Of a stretch of 64,000 nucleotides of DNA, positions 11,966 to 22,395 are shown one piece after another. A program made the translations under genes and the position numbers. The notes under the pieces were generated by a model, which was not told the DNA's origin, did no database searches, and saw only the letters and a program-made list of their open reading frames with translations. Source of the DNA: Topomyia yanbarensis (taxonomy: Eukaryota > Arthropoda > Insecta > Diptera > Culicidae); NCBI RefSeq assembly GCF_030247195.1, contig NC_080671.1, positions 72,229,412 to 72,293,411 of the forward strand, in the 5' to 3' direction. The number at the start of each line of letters is the position of its first letter. The stretch's first letter is position 1.

Positions 11966-13665
11966 ACTAATATTTCCGATAATAGTCCCGTTGAATAACT
12001 GCTTTTAAATCCGATACGAATTCAGTGGCGAACATTGTGGTATTTGTTTCGAGCGTTTTTGTTTTCCGGTAACCATTTTAGAATCATGCACTTTAAATTA
12101 GCTGAAGTGCTCAATATAATGATGCAGTTAAACCGAGCAATCGTGAGCCCATTCAACAACAAGTACCTAGCCACGATTTGGATTCGCAAGCCTGTCCAAA
12201 TGTCGATTTTGTTTTGCCTGCCCCCCGATGAATAGCTATCAAAACTAATTTAGTTCAATGTGCTTGTTTAGTGCTTCAAACAATAAGTGTGTAGTGTTGG
12301 GCTTTGTAGTTCAGTTTGATGTACATACATAAACGTTAATCGGATTACTTAAATCGTGAATAGCATATTGATCCGTGATTTGTTGCTTCCAGTTTATCAC
12401 GTAATTTCGTTTTCTCGTGTGATTGCAGGCATTTATGTAACTGATTATTATATTGGTTTTGCACACTTTTGAGTGCTTCTGATGAAAGGATTCGTGGATA
12501 TGTGAGTAGGGCCAACCGAGAATATGATTATTTCCACCTACTGTATGTAACCTATTACCAAAACCTCATTTGTATGGTGCCAAAACATTCCGTAATTTCG
12601 TCGCTATCAACTTAATAAATTCTAACTCTTATCTGCTCGAATCAATCCCATCCTCATATACCATTACCGAAGCAATGGAAAGAGAATATTAAAAATTAAA
12701 CCATTTCGAAACGAATGCAAATCATCATCGCAAAACACCGGACCCAGCGTCCATCGGAGAGTTTGCAAATACAACGAAAGATGCTGCAAAGTTGTCCATA
12801 ATTTAGACGTTCAACGGTGGAAACTGTTTTTCGACCCATCCAAATTATGGGTGTCGTTCCAGGTTGACAAAAGAAGGGAAACCCAAATGCATAATTCACT
12901 GTCTGTACATCCACTCTAACTGATACAATAGCACGAACGAGGCAAGACGAGTTTTCCGTCCACAGTAGCATAGTCGCCTACATCATCTCGGTAGGTCTTC
13001 TCGGGTGGAAAATGCTTCATTTCGATTTTATCCTTACCTACCCAGTTTGAAGTGCGGTCCGACCGACCGGGTACATTAAGTCATGCTTCGGGGAAGGTAT
13101 TCTCAAACGATTACCTCTGTGTTTGGGACTTGATTCAGTTTGGCTATCCGTATTTACCCTGGGGAATCCGATCGGTTCGAACTGGTGGCTAATGAGATCG
13201 GCAGTGGATAGTCTTGCCGGTAAAATTCGCACTGATGTTGAGGGACAAATGTAAACTAACTTTCACATCTGAAGAAAGAGTCATGTGAAATATAACGTCA
13301 ATACCCTTACCGTTGATGAATATATTTTATAAATTAGATTTACCCGATAAATCGATTTTTTTTTTTCAAATGTAACAACTTACCTTCTGCTCAGCCGAGC
13401 ATCAGAGTGGCACCAATTTCGACAAATTTGTCCGATTCAATTATCCCCTCGTTGACTCAGTAATTGAATCAGGCGGGAAAATTGCGTTCGTCAACGAATC
13501 AGCCAGACGCCACTTAGCAGGAAAAAAACTACTTTCAGCCTGAAGGTCGAGGCGTGTTTCCCCGACATATAGTCTTCCACAAGCCGTCGTCAAAAGCAAT
13601 CAATATCCTTTAACATTCCGACTGCTTATCTTATGTCTTATGTCTGTATTCTACTTTGTTTGCAG
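11966..13665. other. Apparently low-repeat stretch upstream of the LRR exon
   Basis: No mobile element recognised. It is probably intron or upstream sequence of the LRR gene. The piece at 13040-13260 is less AT-rich but has no convincing coding frame. Confidence 0.4.
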
Positions 13666-13810
13666 AATTTCTACACGGCACGATAAAACACATCGACATG
13701 TCGCGCACGTTCATCCACAACGTCGATGACGAAACGTTCCAGGGGCTGCGGCTGGAGTCGCTGAAGCTGGTCGACAACAAGATTCAGGACATTTCCGAGA
13801 AGAGCTTCAA
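13666..13810 (+). CDS. Internal exon of a leucine-rich-repeat protein
   Basis: A 145-bp exon preceded by a pyrimidine-rich tract and TTTGCAG, and followed by GTAAGT. It reads through in one frame, starting with the last two bases of a split codon and ending with the first two bases of the next. The 47 full codons contain FLHGTIKHIDMSRTFIHNV and LRLESLKLVDNKIQDIS. The pattern LxxLxLxxNxIxxI is a canonical leucine-rich repeat, and TFQGL before it fits the end of a preceding repeat. The codons are G/C-ending, unlike the AT-rich surroundings, which supports real selection on coding. LRR proteins of this sort in insects are usually secreted or membrane receptors involved in adhesion or signalling, but no signal peptide or membrane segment lies in this exon and I cannot name the gene. 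No other exon of it is visible in the window. Confidence 0.8.
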
Positions 13811-13892
13811 GTAAGTTGGAAAAATATATATTTTACGCAAAGGGATATTTTAAACTTTAAACTATTGTTTTTAAACGGTTTTTTAATGTTTT

Positions 13893-15110
13893 AGGGGTTA
13901 TACAAGGTTTTTGTTCATGACTAAGAACCTCTCGAAGGGAGAGATCAAATTTGGAGATAAAAATCGTTCCATACATATCATCAAATCTTAACCGTTACAG
14001 AGTTATTGAACTTTTTCTGTAAATAACTTTTGTTTTTAAGTCCCTCAAAAGGTGCACTTCGCATTTTAAGCCTTCTACTTCGATTCAAAATATGAGAAAA
14101 TTTTCTATTGGATGAGTTTCTCGCATGTTTCAGTTAATAAGTTAAAATAACCTTTTAGAAGACTTATTCAAAAGTTCGCACTTTTTATCGATTTTTCGTT
14201 CACATCTCAAAAATCAAAATAGTTAACATCATCATTTTAATAATTCAGATTGTTCATCTAGACAAGCTGTATAATTTGTTTTTCGACATAACGCATTTAT
14301 CTCATCTTGTTTCCATGTGTTTGAGTTATTGAACTTCAATAATTGTATCTCATTTTCTCTTAACTATACTTGAAAAGGGTTTTTTTTCTTATTTTAAATA
14401 AAAATTACTATTTTCCATGAAAAATTCTGCCTTTTTATGAGTAAACACCCTGTTAAAAAAAATATCTCAAAAATTCAACTTGTGGGTTTGGTATTTTAAA
14501 TTAGAATGTGTATGCAAAGTTTGAAAGAAATCGGTTAAGTACATTTTGATTGGCAGGTAACACAGCAAATTTCCAGAGACGTTGTACAAAAAGCCTCGTC
14601 ATCAAGTCGTTTATTGATAATTTTTCATAGAAAAATTACAGCATGTTGTTGAAATGATACACTATGATGTACATAAGTTTTGATAAATTTGCTTCACACA
14701 AAGTTCTAAAAAAATCGTAAAAAAGCGTTTTTTTTTGCGCTGCAACCTTTAAGACCTCCCCCCCTCCCCTTAAGCACCTAGAAGTCGACTACAGGAAAAG
14801 TTTAGTAATGAAATAATAAAAACACCTCAAGAACACTAATAATTGATACTTCAGCACTAAAAGGTTACTTAATTCCGTTAACTGAAAAATTGGAATTTGC
14901 AGAAAATTTTCTCATTTTTCTAATAGAACTAAATGCTTCAAAATACAAAGCATATTTTTTGGGTTAAAGGTATTATGAAACAAACAAGTTATTTGCAGGA
15001 AAAAGTTCAATAACTCTATAACGGTTGAAATTTAATAGTATCACCACCCGAGAGGTTCTTATCCATGAACCAAACACAGGGGAGGTATAAATAATTTTGA
15101 CATTTTGTGA
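13893..15110. mobile_element. Long-inverted-repeat element in the intron after the LRR exon
   Basis: GTTCATGACTAAGAACCTCTCG (starting near 13914) is mirrored by CGAGAGGTTCTTATCCATGAAC near 15050-15071. Inward of that, CCGTTACAGAGTTATTGAAC mirrors GTTCAATAACTCTATAACGG (15006-15025). Arms extend over roughly 150 bp. The exact borders and target duplication are unclear. The interior is AT-rich and non-coding, so it is probably a non-autonomous DNA transposon of about 1.2 kb. Confidence 0.65.
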
Positions 15111-16288
15111 CCTTGGTGGGAGGGCGCAGTCAATGTTGGGCAATTTTTATTTTACGTTATTTATGAAGGGTCCCTAAGTGAAGCAATGAACTGGAAGTTA
15201 TATGCGCTCACTCGTTGCAAAAAAATGTTATTGTTTATTGAAGCCTTAACCATTGTTACCTCGAGCTGCTCAGGGTGAGAGAAAGTATGTCTACTCGTGG
15301 TGAATATGGATACCACACACCATCAGATACACTCATTTAGAGGCCTCCGGCAATGGCACAGACAATGCAACCAGACGCGGACTAGCAAACGGGTGTACTT
15401 ACGTGGGGGATGCTCAAAAGCTACGACCTGATAAATCTTTTCGACCGACAACCAAAGACCAGGGGATGGCGACTCATTTCGAGTCCGGAATCCGAACAAG
15501 AGGGAAACGTGGTGCAAATTTGCAAATCCAAGGCTCAGTGCTTATATAGTACAAGTCTCACCGGTTTGAAAACATCTTAACACTATTTGTTACCTAAAAT
15601 TACCCTAAGTGACGTCACTTGCTACTTGCGGTTTTTATCGGTTGTAGACGGAAACTGGCAGGCTCATCTGTCAACGTTGCATACATGCCCGGTGGATCTT
15701 GACGGTAGCGGTTGCTGTTTAGTGGCGGCGATATACGGCGGTCTCATGCGGCACCGATGCTGTGGGATCCGGACACACGACGTTAGTTCGGGACGTCCAT
15801 AGATGACGCCGGAATCGGAAAAATGGAACCGAGTGCTTCAGAACCCGATGTTGGGTGTAGTGATGGTCCTTCCTATTACCGGGAGTTCATTCGACCGGTT
15901 GCTTGGTTGCCGATTCGCAAGGTTGCCAGACAACGGTAGGTTGATGTGTGGCGCTCGTTCTGGATGATTCTGTGGTTGATTTCCGACACGTGAATGTCGG
16001 CCCGTGCTATCGTACTGCAAAGGATTAATCTCCACATGGCATTCTAGAGCCAAGAGTAAAAGGCCCGCTGGGGACCTACCCAGAGGTATTAGTAACATAA
16101 CCATACAACCATGTGGTAACCGCTACCAACTTCACGTCTACTTTTTATAAACAAATTTTATCTTTTTTCCGGTATTTCAATTGGTTTGTGAACCGTCTTC
16201 GAACGCTTCCGATTTCACTTTTGTACTACTAGATATAAATTAATTACTCTAAGTCAAAATCGCATTTTATCCTAACATTTTATAGCTA
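15111..16288. other. Unassigned stretch
   Basis: Frames up to 88 residues on either strand near 15.3-16.1 kb have no recognisable domain. This part is less AT-rich than its flanks. It could be a decayed retroelement, but no diagnostic motif was seen. Confidence 0.4.
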
Positions 16289-16745
16289 CCTTTTTGCCTT
16301 TCTCATATAAAGAAAGGCTATGCAATCACTGTAAAAATCGACTTTTTAACCGAGGCCCGGAGGGCCGAGTGTCATATACCATTCGATTCAGTTCGTCGAG
16401 ATCGGCAAATGTCTGTGTGTGTATGTATGTGTGTGTGTATGTGTGTATGTGTGTGTCATTTAAACTCACACAATTTTCTCAGAGATGGCTGAACCGATTT
16501 TCGCAAACTTAGTTTCATCTGAAAGGTATAACGCTCCCATAAGCTGCTATTGAATTTTTAGTTGATCCGACTTCCGGTTCCGGAGTTACGGGTTGCAGAG
16601 TGCGTTCACACAGCAAATTCCCATATAAACTGGTACCACCATGATGTTCAAATAATGTAAAACATATTAAAATTGATGTGACATTACTCTAGTTTGCGGG
16701 TCTGGATCACTAATGATCAATCAAAGCAGCTTTGACCACATTGGC
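16289..16745 (+). repeat. Hairpin/GT-microsatellite dispersed repeat, copy 2
   Basis: TTTTGCCTTTCTCATATAAAGAAAGG forms a short hairpin. It is followed by the CCGAGGCCCGGAGGGCCGAG core, the CGACTCAGTTCG-like block, a GT tract, ACCGATTTTCGCAAACTTAG and GACTTCCGGTTCCGGAGTTACGG. The order is identical to the other copies. Confidence 0.85.
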
Positions 16746-16799
16746 CACCTATGACGGTTCATGACGCCCCCGGGGAACTCGCCAAGTTCCTAAGCTAAT

Positions 16800-17000
16800 A
16801 TCACACCCATTCCCCAACGAATTCTCTACCGATTTTTACAAACTTGATTTCAAATGAAAGATACAGTAATGCCATTGACTGCTGCTGAATTTCATTCGGT
16901 TCTGACTCTTGCTTCCGGAGTTACAGAGGTATTAGTAAGGATACACTGGAATTTCTCATATAAATCGGTACAATCGTAATACCTCAGAGGCTAAAAACTA
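16800..17000 (+). repeat. Dispersed repeat, 3' half only
   Basis: Contains ACCGATTTTTACAAACTTGATTTCAAATGAAAG and the CTTCCGGAGTTACAG block but lacks the hairpin and core. It is a truncated copy. A diverged piece (ATCGGTTGTTCGGTGATGACTGAACC) follows near 17137. Confidence 0.65.
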
Positions 17001-17465
17001 TTGAAATGGTCACCAAATTACTTCTAATCGCAGATCTAGATCACTGATTGCCAATCAAACATTCTTTGAATATATTGTCCACTATCGACGATTCCGGAAG
17101 TCCGGAATTCCGGGCATATTCCACAATTAAAGTCACATCGGTTGTTCGGTGATGACTGAACCGATTTTCTCAAACCAAGGCAAAATATGCAGTTGAGTAT
17201 TCCGTCGCCGCCCCTCCCCCCTCGCCATGCCCTTACACCTCCCTCCTTCATCACTCCCCTCCCCTTGGACCACCCTCACGCCCGCATTTCCTTCATCCAC
17301 CCCGTATACCGAAATAAGATGAAGGATTTCTGACGCATCCCCCACTCCCACTCTACTAACCCCCCATTCCCTACACGTTCAAACCCATTCCACCAACATT
17401 TCAAAATATAATCACATGAAGATAACATTGAACTCATGCTGATTAAGCAAATTAAATATTACTCT

Positions 17466-17754
17466 TTTGCCTTTCTCATATAGAAAGGTTATGCAATTGC
17501 TCCAAAAACCGACTTTCTAACCGAGAACCGGAGGGCCGAGTCTCATATACCATTCGACTCAGTTCGCCGAGATCGCAAAATATCTGTGTGTATGTATGTG
17601 TGTATGTATGTATGTATGTATGTATGTATGTATGTATGTATGTATGTATGTATGTATGTATGTATGTATGTATGTATGTATGTATGTATGTATGTATGTA
17701 TGTATGTATGTATGTATGTAGGTATGTATGTATGTATGTATGTATGTATGTATG

Positions 17755-17785
<31 letters not shown>

Positions 17786-17990
17786 GTATGTATGTGTGTG
17801 TATGTGCGGATTTGTTAACAAAATGTCCACATCGGTTTCTCGGAGATGGTTGAACCGATTTTTACAAACTAAGATTCAAATGAAAGGTATACTATTCTCA
17901 TAGGTTGCTATTGAATTTCATTTTCAACCGACATCTTGTTCCGGATTACGAGTTGAAGACTATGGTTACAAAACAAAATTTGTTGATTTG
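17466..17990 (+). repeat. Hairpin/GT-microsatellite dispersed repeat, copy 3
   Basis: TTTTGCCTTTCTCATATAGAAAGG hairpin, then CCGAGAACCGGAGGGCCGAGT, then the very long GTAT tract listed separately, then ATCGGTTTCTCGGAGATGG and the AATGAAAGGTATAC block. Confidence 0.85.
17592..17803. repeat. (GTAT)n microsatellite, about 50 units
   Basis: A tract of TGTATGTA tetranucleotide units of about 210 bp, broken only by single substitutions near 17720 and 17784. It sits at the place where other copies of the same dispersed repeat have a short GT/GTAT run, so it expanded from inside the repeat. The repetitive MYVCMYVC and YIHTYIHT frames across it are artefacts. Confidence 0.95.
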
Positions 17991-18178
17991 TCCACATCGG
18001 TTTCTCGGAATTTTCTGAACCGATTTTGACAAACTTGATTTTAAATGAAAGGTCCATCAGCTGCTGTTGAATTTTGTGTGGATCCGAGTTCTGGTTCCTG
18101 AATTACAGGGTGATACGTACGATCACGCAGCAAATCTCGATTCTAACGAATTCTGCGATGAATGTAAAAAGGTAAAAT
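17990..18178 (+). repeat. Dispersed repeat, 3' half only
   Basis: CACATCGGTTTCTCGGAATTTTCTGAACCG followed by ACAAACTTGATTTTAAATGAAAGG and the GATCCGAGTTCTGG block. It lacks the hairpin and core. It lies head-to-tail with the complete copies on each side. Confidence 0.65.
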
Positions 18179-18580
18179 TTTTGCCTTTCTCAATAGAAAG
18201 GTATTGCAATTGCTCTGAAAACCGACTTTTCAACGGAGGCCCGGAGGGCCGACTGGCATATACCATTCGATTCAGTTCGTCGAGTTCGGCAAATGTCTGA
18301 GCGTGTGTATCTATGTGTGTATGTATGTATGTGTGTGTATGTGCGTCTGTGTGTGTATGTGACCAAAAATTTCACTCATTTTTCTCAGAGCTGGCTGAAC
18401 CGATTTTGACAAACTTAGTCTCAAATGAAAGATACAACGTTCCCATAGGCTGCTATTGAATTTCTGATGGATCCGACTTCCGGTTCCGGAATTACAGGGT
18501 GGTGAGCACGATCACGCAGAAAATGTCGATTTTAATAAATTCTGCAATGAATGTATAAAGGTGAAAATTTTTCCCGTAAT
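18178..18580 (+). repeat. Hairpin/GT-microsatellite dispersed repeat, copy 4
   Basis: TTTTGCCTTTCTCAATAGAAAGG hairpin, CGGAGGCCCGGAGGGCCGA core, GT tract, GAACCGATTTTGACAAACTTAGTCTC and GACTTCCGGTTCCGGAATTACAGG. It is in the same orientation as copies 2 and 3, which together make a 2.3-kb cluster. Confidence 0.85.
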
Positions 18581-19848
18581 GACCGCAACCGCGACGAACC
18601 CTAGTGGGACGAGCCCGGACTTAAATCCATATATGAAGTTTACGCGATATTCTTGTTAGTGTTTTTCTCATATCAGCAGAACTATCAGAGACATTTGTGC
18701 GAGATTTTAGGTGATTTGATAGTAAAATGAATTTTTGACAGCTTTTTTAAGGGCGTAACTCAAATGTTCTTTGCATAATTTTATCATAGGAGCTATATCC
18801 GGTTATTTTCATTTTTCAAAGAAACGCTTGATTTTATGCATTGCATTATTTCATCAAAATTATCCATGTGATTAAATTACTTCGTAAAATCAGTAGAATT
18901 AAGTCACTAGTTGGTTTACTGTTTGTAATGAACTTTTATTGTATTCGAGCTTCTAATGCGATAACAACAATAACGCCCGTGAATGCCCGCGATCACACTG
19001 TACTTATTCGACAGCTTTTCATTTTCTTTTTAAAATAAGTCTATGCTAGTTTTCCGAAAACTTGCGATAAGCTGTCAAAATTAAAAAAAAAACTGTGAAT
19101 GGAGACGCACGGTTATTACTGATATTAAATTTGAATAATCACTTTATAGCTAGAATTTTGACACGAATATATGCACAACTTTCGAATAGCATTAAAAGCA
19201 TGATTTACCAGGGTTTTAATAGAGATTAAGAGAGAAGATCAAAGTGGAAAGTATGATTTTTTAGATGGTGAATGTATTCAGAATGTGTAAAATCCAGTAA
19301 ATAATTGCGACCAATTAAAATGTGGCATTAAATTATTGTGGCACTATTTCTTGATATTTTACGCAGTAACTATCAATTTGAATGAACACAGTTGAGTTCC
19401 AGCCATTGGGTAAAACTATTTTGATCAAAATTCGAATAGTACTGATTTATCGTAAGCAAAGTTACTCAAATAAAGTAGACCATTTCTAAATGAACCATAT
19501 ACGCGAAAAAAAGGGTTTTTGATGTATTTTATGTAAGATATGAAATAAGCAATCTAAGTAACATAAAACGCACCTGCAAAAAATCATTAAGCTCCTGTTG
19601 ATTAGTGAATGTAATGTGTAAACATTCTACTAAGACGGTCAAAATTTTTGCTTAAAAAATTAACGAATATGTAATTTTTATGTCAAGTAGCCCACGAATG
19701 AATTTAACGTTCCAAAATTAGTCGAACACATTTTATTTAATCCGAAAAAAATAAATATTCATTTCTGAGGCACCGTAATGAGATGTAAATCGATTCGTTT
19801 CAACCTGCAAAATAAACTAAGCTTACCTTAATTACTATTAAAAAAAAT
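18581..19848. other. Unassigned AT-rich stretch
   Basis: No gene or bounded repeat recognised. Frames are at most 65 residues. Confidence 0.5.
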
Positions 19849-19900
19849 CTTGAAAGTTTGAGCGAATTCTATACATTTCTTTTATAAGAAATGTAAAACC
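19849..19900 (-). repeat. Fragment identical to the variant start of the dispersed repeat
   Basis: The roughly 50 bp containing CTTGAAAGTTTGAGCGAATTC and CATTTCTTTTATAAGAAATG is the same as 42574-42624, where it adjoins the CCGAGGCCCGG core. Here it stands alone, so it is a truncated copy. Confidence 0.7.
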
Positions 19901-20189
19901 ATTATAAAAGACAAAATACTTACTTTTGCGCCACCCTAACAAGTAGTAAAGTTAATTTCTAAAATTTCTATAACTGAAAAAGGAATTCAGCGTACAAAAA
20001 TTTTCATAAACAACTTTTTGAACCTTCCCAAAAAAAAATTTTTTTTTTGAGCCATCCTAATGCATATTCAAGGTTTTTTTTTCAAAACAAGTGTTAATAT
20101 CAAAAACGATTTAGCGCACGAAAATTAAAATACAAAAAATTTAAAAACAATTTCGATAAAATAGATATTTTAAGACACCCTATTGAATA
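19901..20189. other. AT-rich stretch with recurring CACCCTAAT-like words
   Basis: GCCACCCTAAC (19929), GCCATCCTAATG (20050) and GACACCCTATTG (20173) recur at about 120-bp spacing within poly-A/T-rich sequence. This may be a degraded tandem repeat; support is weak. Confidence 0.3.
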
Positions 20190-22395
20190 CTTATTTTTTA
20201 TATTTTCATATTAAAAACGAATTCAGAGTACTAAAATTACATAAAACCATGCTATTTGAACCGATGCGGCACAGTTTTGACTTTAGTTCATCCTTTGTTC
20301 TAAGTCGTGGTTGGATCGGAGTGAACTGCTTGCTAGGCTGTTTTGCCGGTATGTGTGGTTGGGCCACCGACAACCCCTGCACTCCGGGAGTATGGAGGAG
20401 GGCGCGCGTTGGGTTTTGGGTTAATGTTTCCCAACATGGCGTTCGTATTGGGCCATGGGCAACGTCTCCGGCATCAGAAGGTACTGCTGTGGTCGTGCGG
20501 CATCTGTTTATATGTTATCGAACAGTCCGGCGTCCTTCAAAAAGTTCAAAACGATTTCTTCCCTTACGAGTTTATTGGTTAGAACGTTGCAGATTGGTGG
20601 AGCGATGTTATGTCTTTCCTGGAGGTTCTAGAGTTCCAAACAGTTGGAAAGAATGCTCTACAGTTTTTCGGGTCCCGCATGTGGTCGTTGGAAAGAGTGT
20701 GGGCATGCTGAATTTTGGTGTGCCCGCTCCGCACTCAGCCAAGGACCCTCTCCAGTCCTCGCGGTCTTCTCATTTTTCGAGGTGCCTCTTTATTCTCTGC
20801 AAGTATCCATGGGACGCCTGCCAGCGACCGGTGAAATTGGTGTTGAGGGATAAGATAAAGTGCCTTATGATGTCTGCGGCTGGCACTTCCTTCGGTAGAC
20901 TCCTACTGGCTCTGCTTCCTTGAGCTGCCAGGTGGTCTGCGTGAATGTTTTCTTGTATACTGTATAATGTATATTGTACCCAGGAATCCATCAGAGCATT
21001 GTGAGTCGATCGACGTTCATTTCTATGACCGAGATGAACGGGATTGGCTAGCCTCACGCACGCGCTTTTCTAGGAGGAAGTCGGTGAAAATTACTGTTGC
21101 GGTGTCTTCTGGTTTTCTAGACAGAGTCAAAACTATGGCTACGGTTTTGGCGAAAAAAAAGAGCACTCCAGTGTGCGCCGGAGGAACGAATCAGTCCCGC
21201 TGTAACTGACACCGATTCCACGATTTTGGATCAGTCTGTCTAAATCCGGTCGCGGTTCAGCAAAACGCCGCTTCACGAGTTGGTTGCAAGCGGATCTTGC
21301 GGCTTAGGGAGTTCCCCCAGCCTAAATTGTCAGGGACAGCATTGCATCAATCTTCGAGGGTCTCGTGTTCCAGAGACGTGGCCTTACTCGGTGCAGCCGT
21401 AGTAGATCCGGCTATAGATTATCGTCTTACTAATGGCTATTGCCAAATTTCGATTACAATTGGAGTATCTGGTGCAAATAGTATCCACGAGTCTTTTTCG
21501 GTTTGCGCATTCGTTCCTAATCATTCAGAACTGGGGAACGAAAGTTGTCTCACGATCCATTGTAACTCCCAGGATGTTCAGTTCCTTACATTACAGTGTT
21601 GAATATAGTTATCGAGGTTACCACGTATGCCCCAGCGGTGAAGTTGCTGGATGGCTCCTTCTCGCCTCACTGTGTTGTAGGCCGTATCGATATCTAGAGT
21701 AGTAACGTCCACAAGTAGGCCTTCTTTCGTTACCTGGACCTCGGGGATGCGAGATAGGACCCGATGTTTTTCCCTTTCCGAAACGCGCGTTGTCTACTAT
21801 ATAGTAGCTGGCGGTCTTCGAGGATAGATGTAAGTTCACAGTAAGATGTATGTTGGTCTTCCAACATTTTGGCCATACAGGGGAGGCGGATGATTAGCCT
21901 GAAATTCTTGGTTGTGCGGGTCCCTTGAGTCCTTTTGGGGATCGGTACTACTAGCACCGTCTGCCAGAAATCTGGGAGCGGCGTTTGTGGTTGCGATATT
22001 TTCTGTTTGGAGGAAGAACCCGTTGTTCGGCCGTTTCCCACTGAGGGCTTTCACTCATCTGTGGGTGAGTTGGGGTGAACTACACCCAGGAAATCTCTCC
22101 ACCTTGCTGCTTTTGCTTCGATGATTGCTTTCCTGGGTTGGGCGGAGTCGTAGATTATCTCAATTAGTTCGTCCGTTGCATAATCCTTATGGAGGTTCTG
22201 CATAAAGAACTCTTCGAATTGGTCCCACACCTTTGTGAAGGTATGAGGTGGAACCATCATCATGATCGATGGTGGATAATATCTGTCCTCTGGTGAACCT
22301 TGGGCTTCCATTGTTCATGATAATTGCTCCATTATACAGAACTGTCTTCATGATATTGTTTCCGTGACGGTTCGATTGCTGTACACCCCAGACAG
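20190..22395 (-). pseudogene. 3' part of an I-like non-LTR retrotransposon (RT and C-terminal region)
   Basis: On the minus strand, pieces appear in the order of a non-LTR polyprotein. The endonuclease continuation (QQSNRHGNNIMKTVLYNG and a NNGSPR box) lies just left of 22382. A linker frame follows at 22051-22311. Then come the RT fingers and palm, with LVVPIPK and LPCMAKMLE (about 21850-21965) and FRKGKNIGSYLAS (about 21745-21785). An RNase-H-like tail has PAADIIRHFILSLN and GRWQASHGYLQRIKRHLEK at 20770-20900, with a VEHSFQL relic near 20640 where a C-terminal zinc finger would be. Frameshifts and stops are numerous. The upstream half is at 26278-27290, displaced by the R1-like insertion. 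The long plus-strand frame at 20183-20923 is antisense noise. Clade I (or a relative with RNase H) is my best guess from remembered motifs. Confidence 0.7.
22383..22395. repeat. Left target-site duplication of the R1-like element
   Basis: ACACCCCAGACAG here is repeated exactly at 26278-26290 on the other side of the R1-like insertion. Confidence 0.9.

Noticed and set aside
17586..17903. Long MYVC/YIHT repetitive reading frames
   Set aside because: They are translations of the GTAT microsatellite, which stays open in several frames on both strands.
20183..20923. 246-residue plus-strand reading frame
   Set aside because: It lies antisense to the C-terminal region of the I-like element and has no domain of its own.
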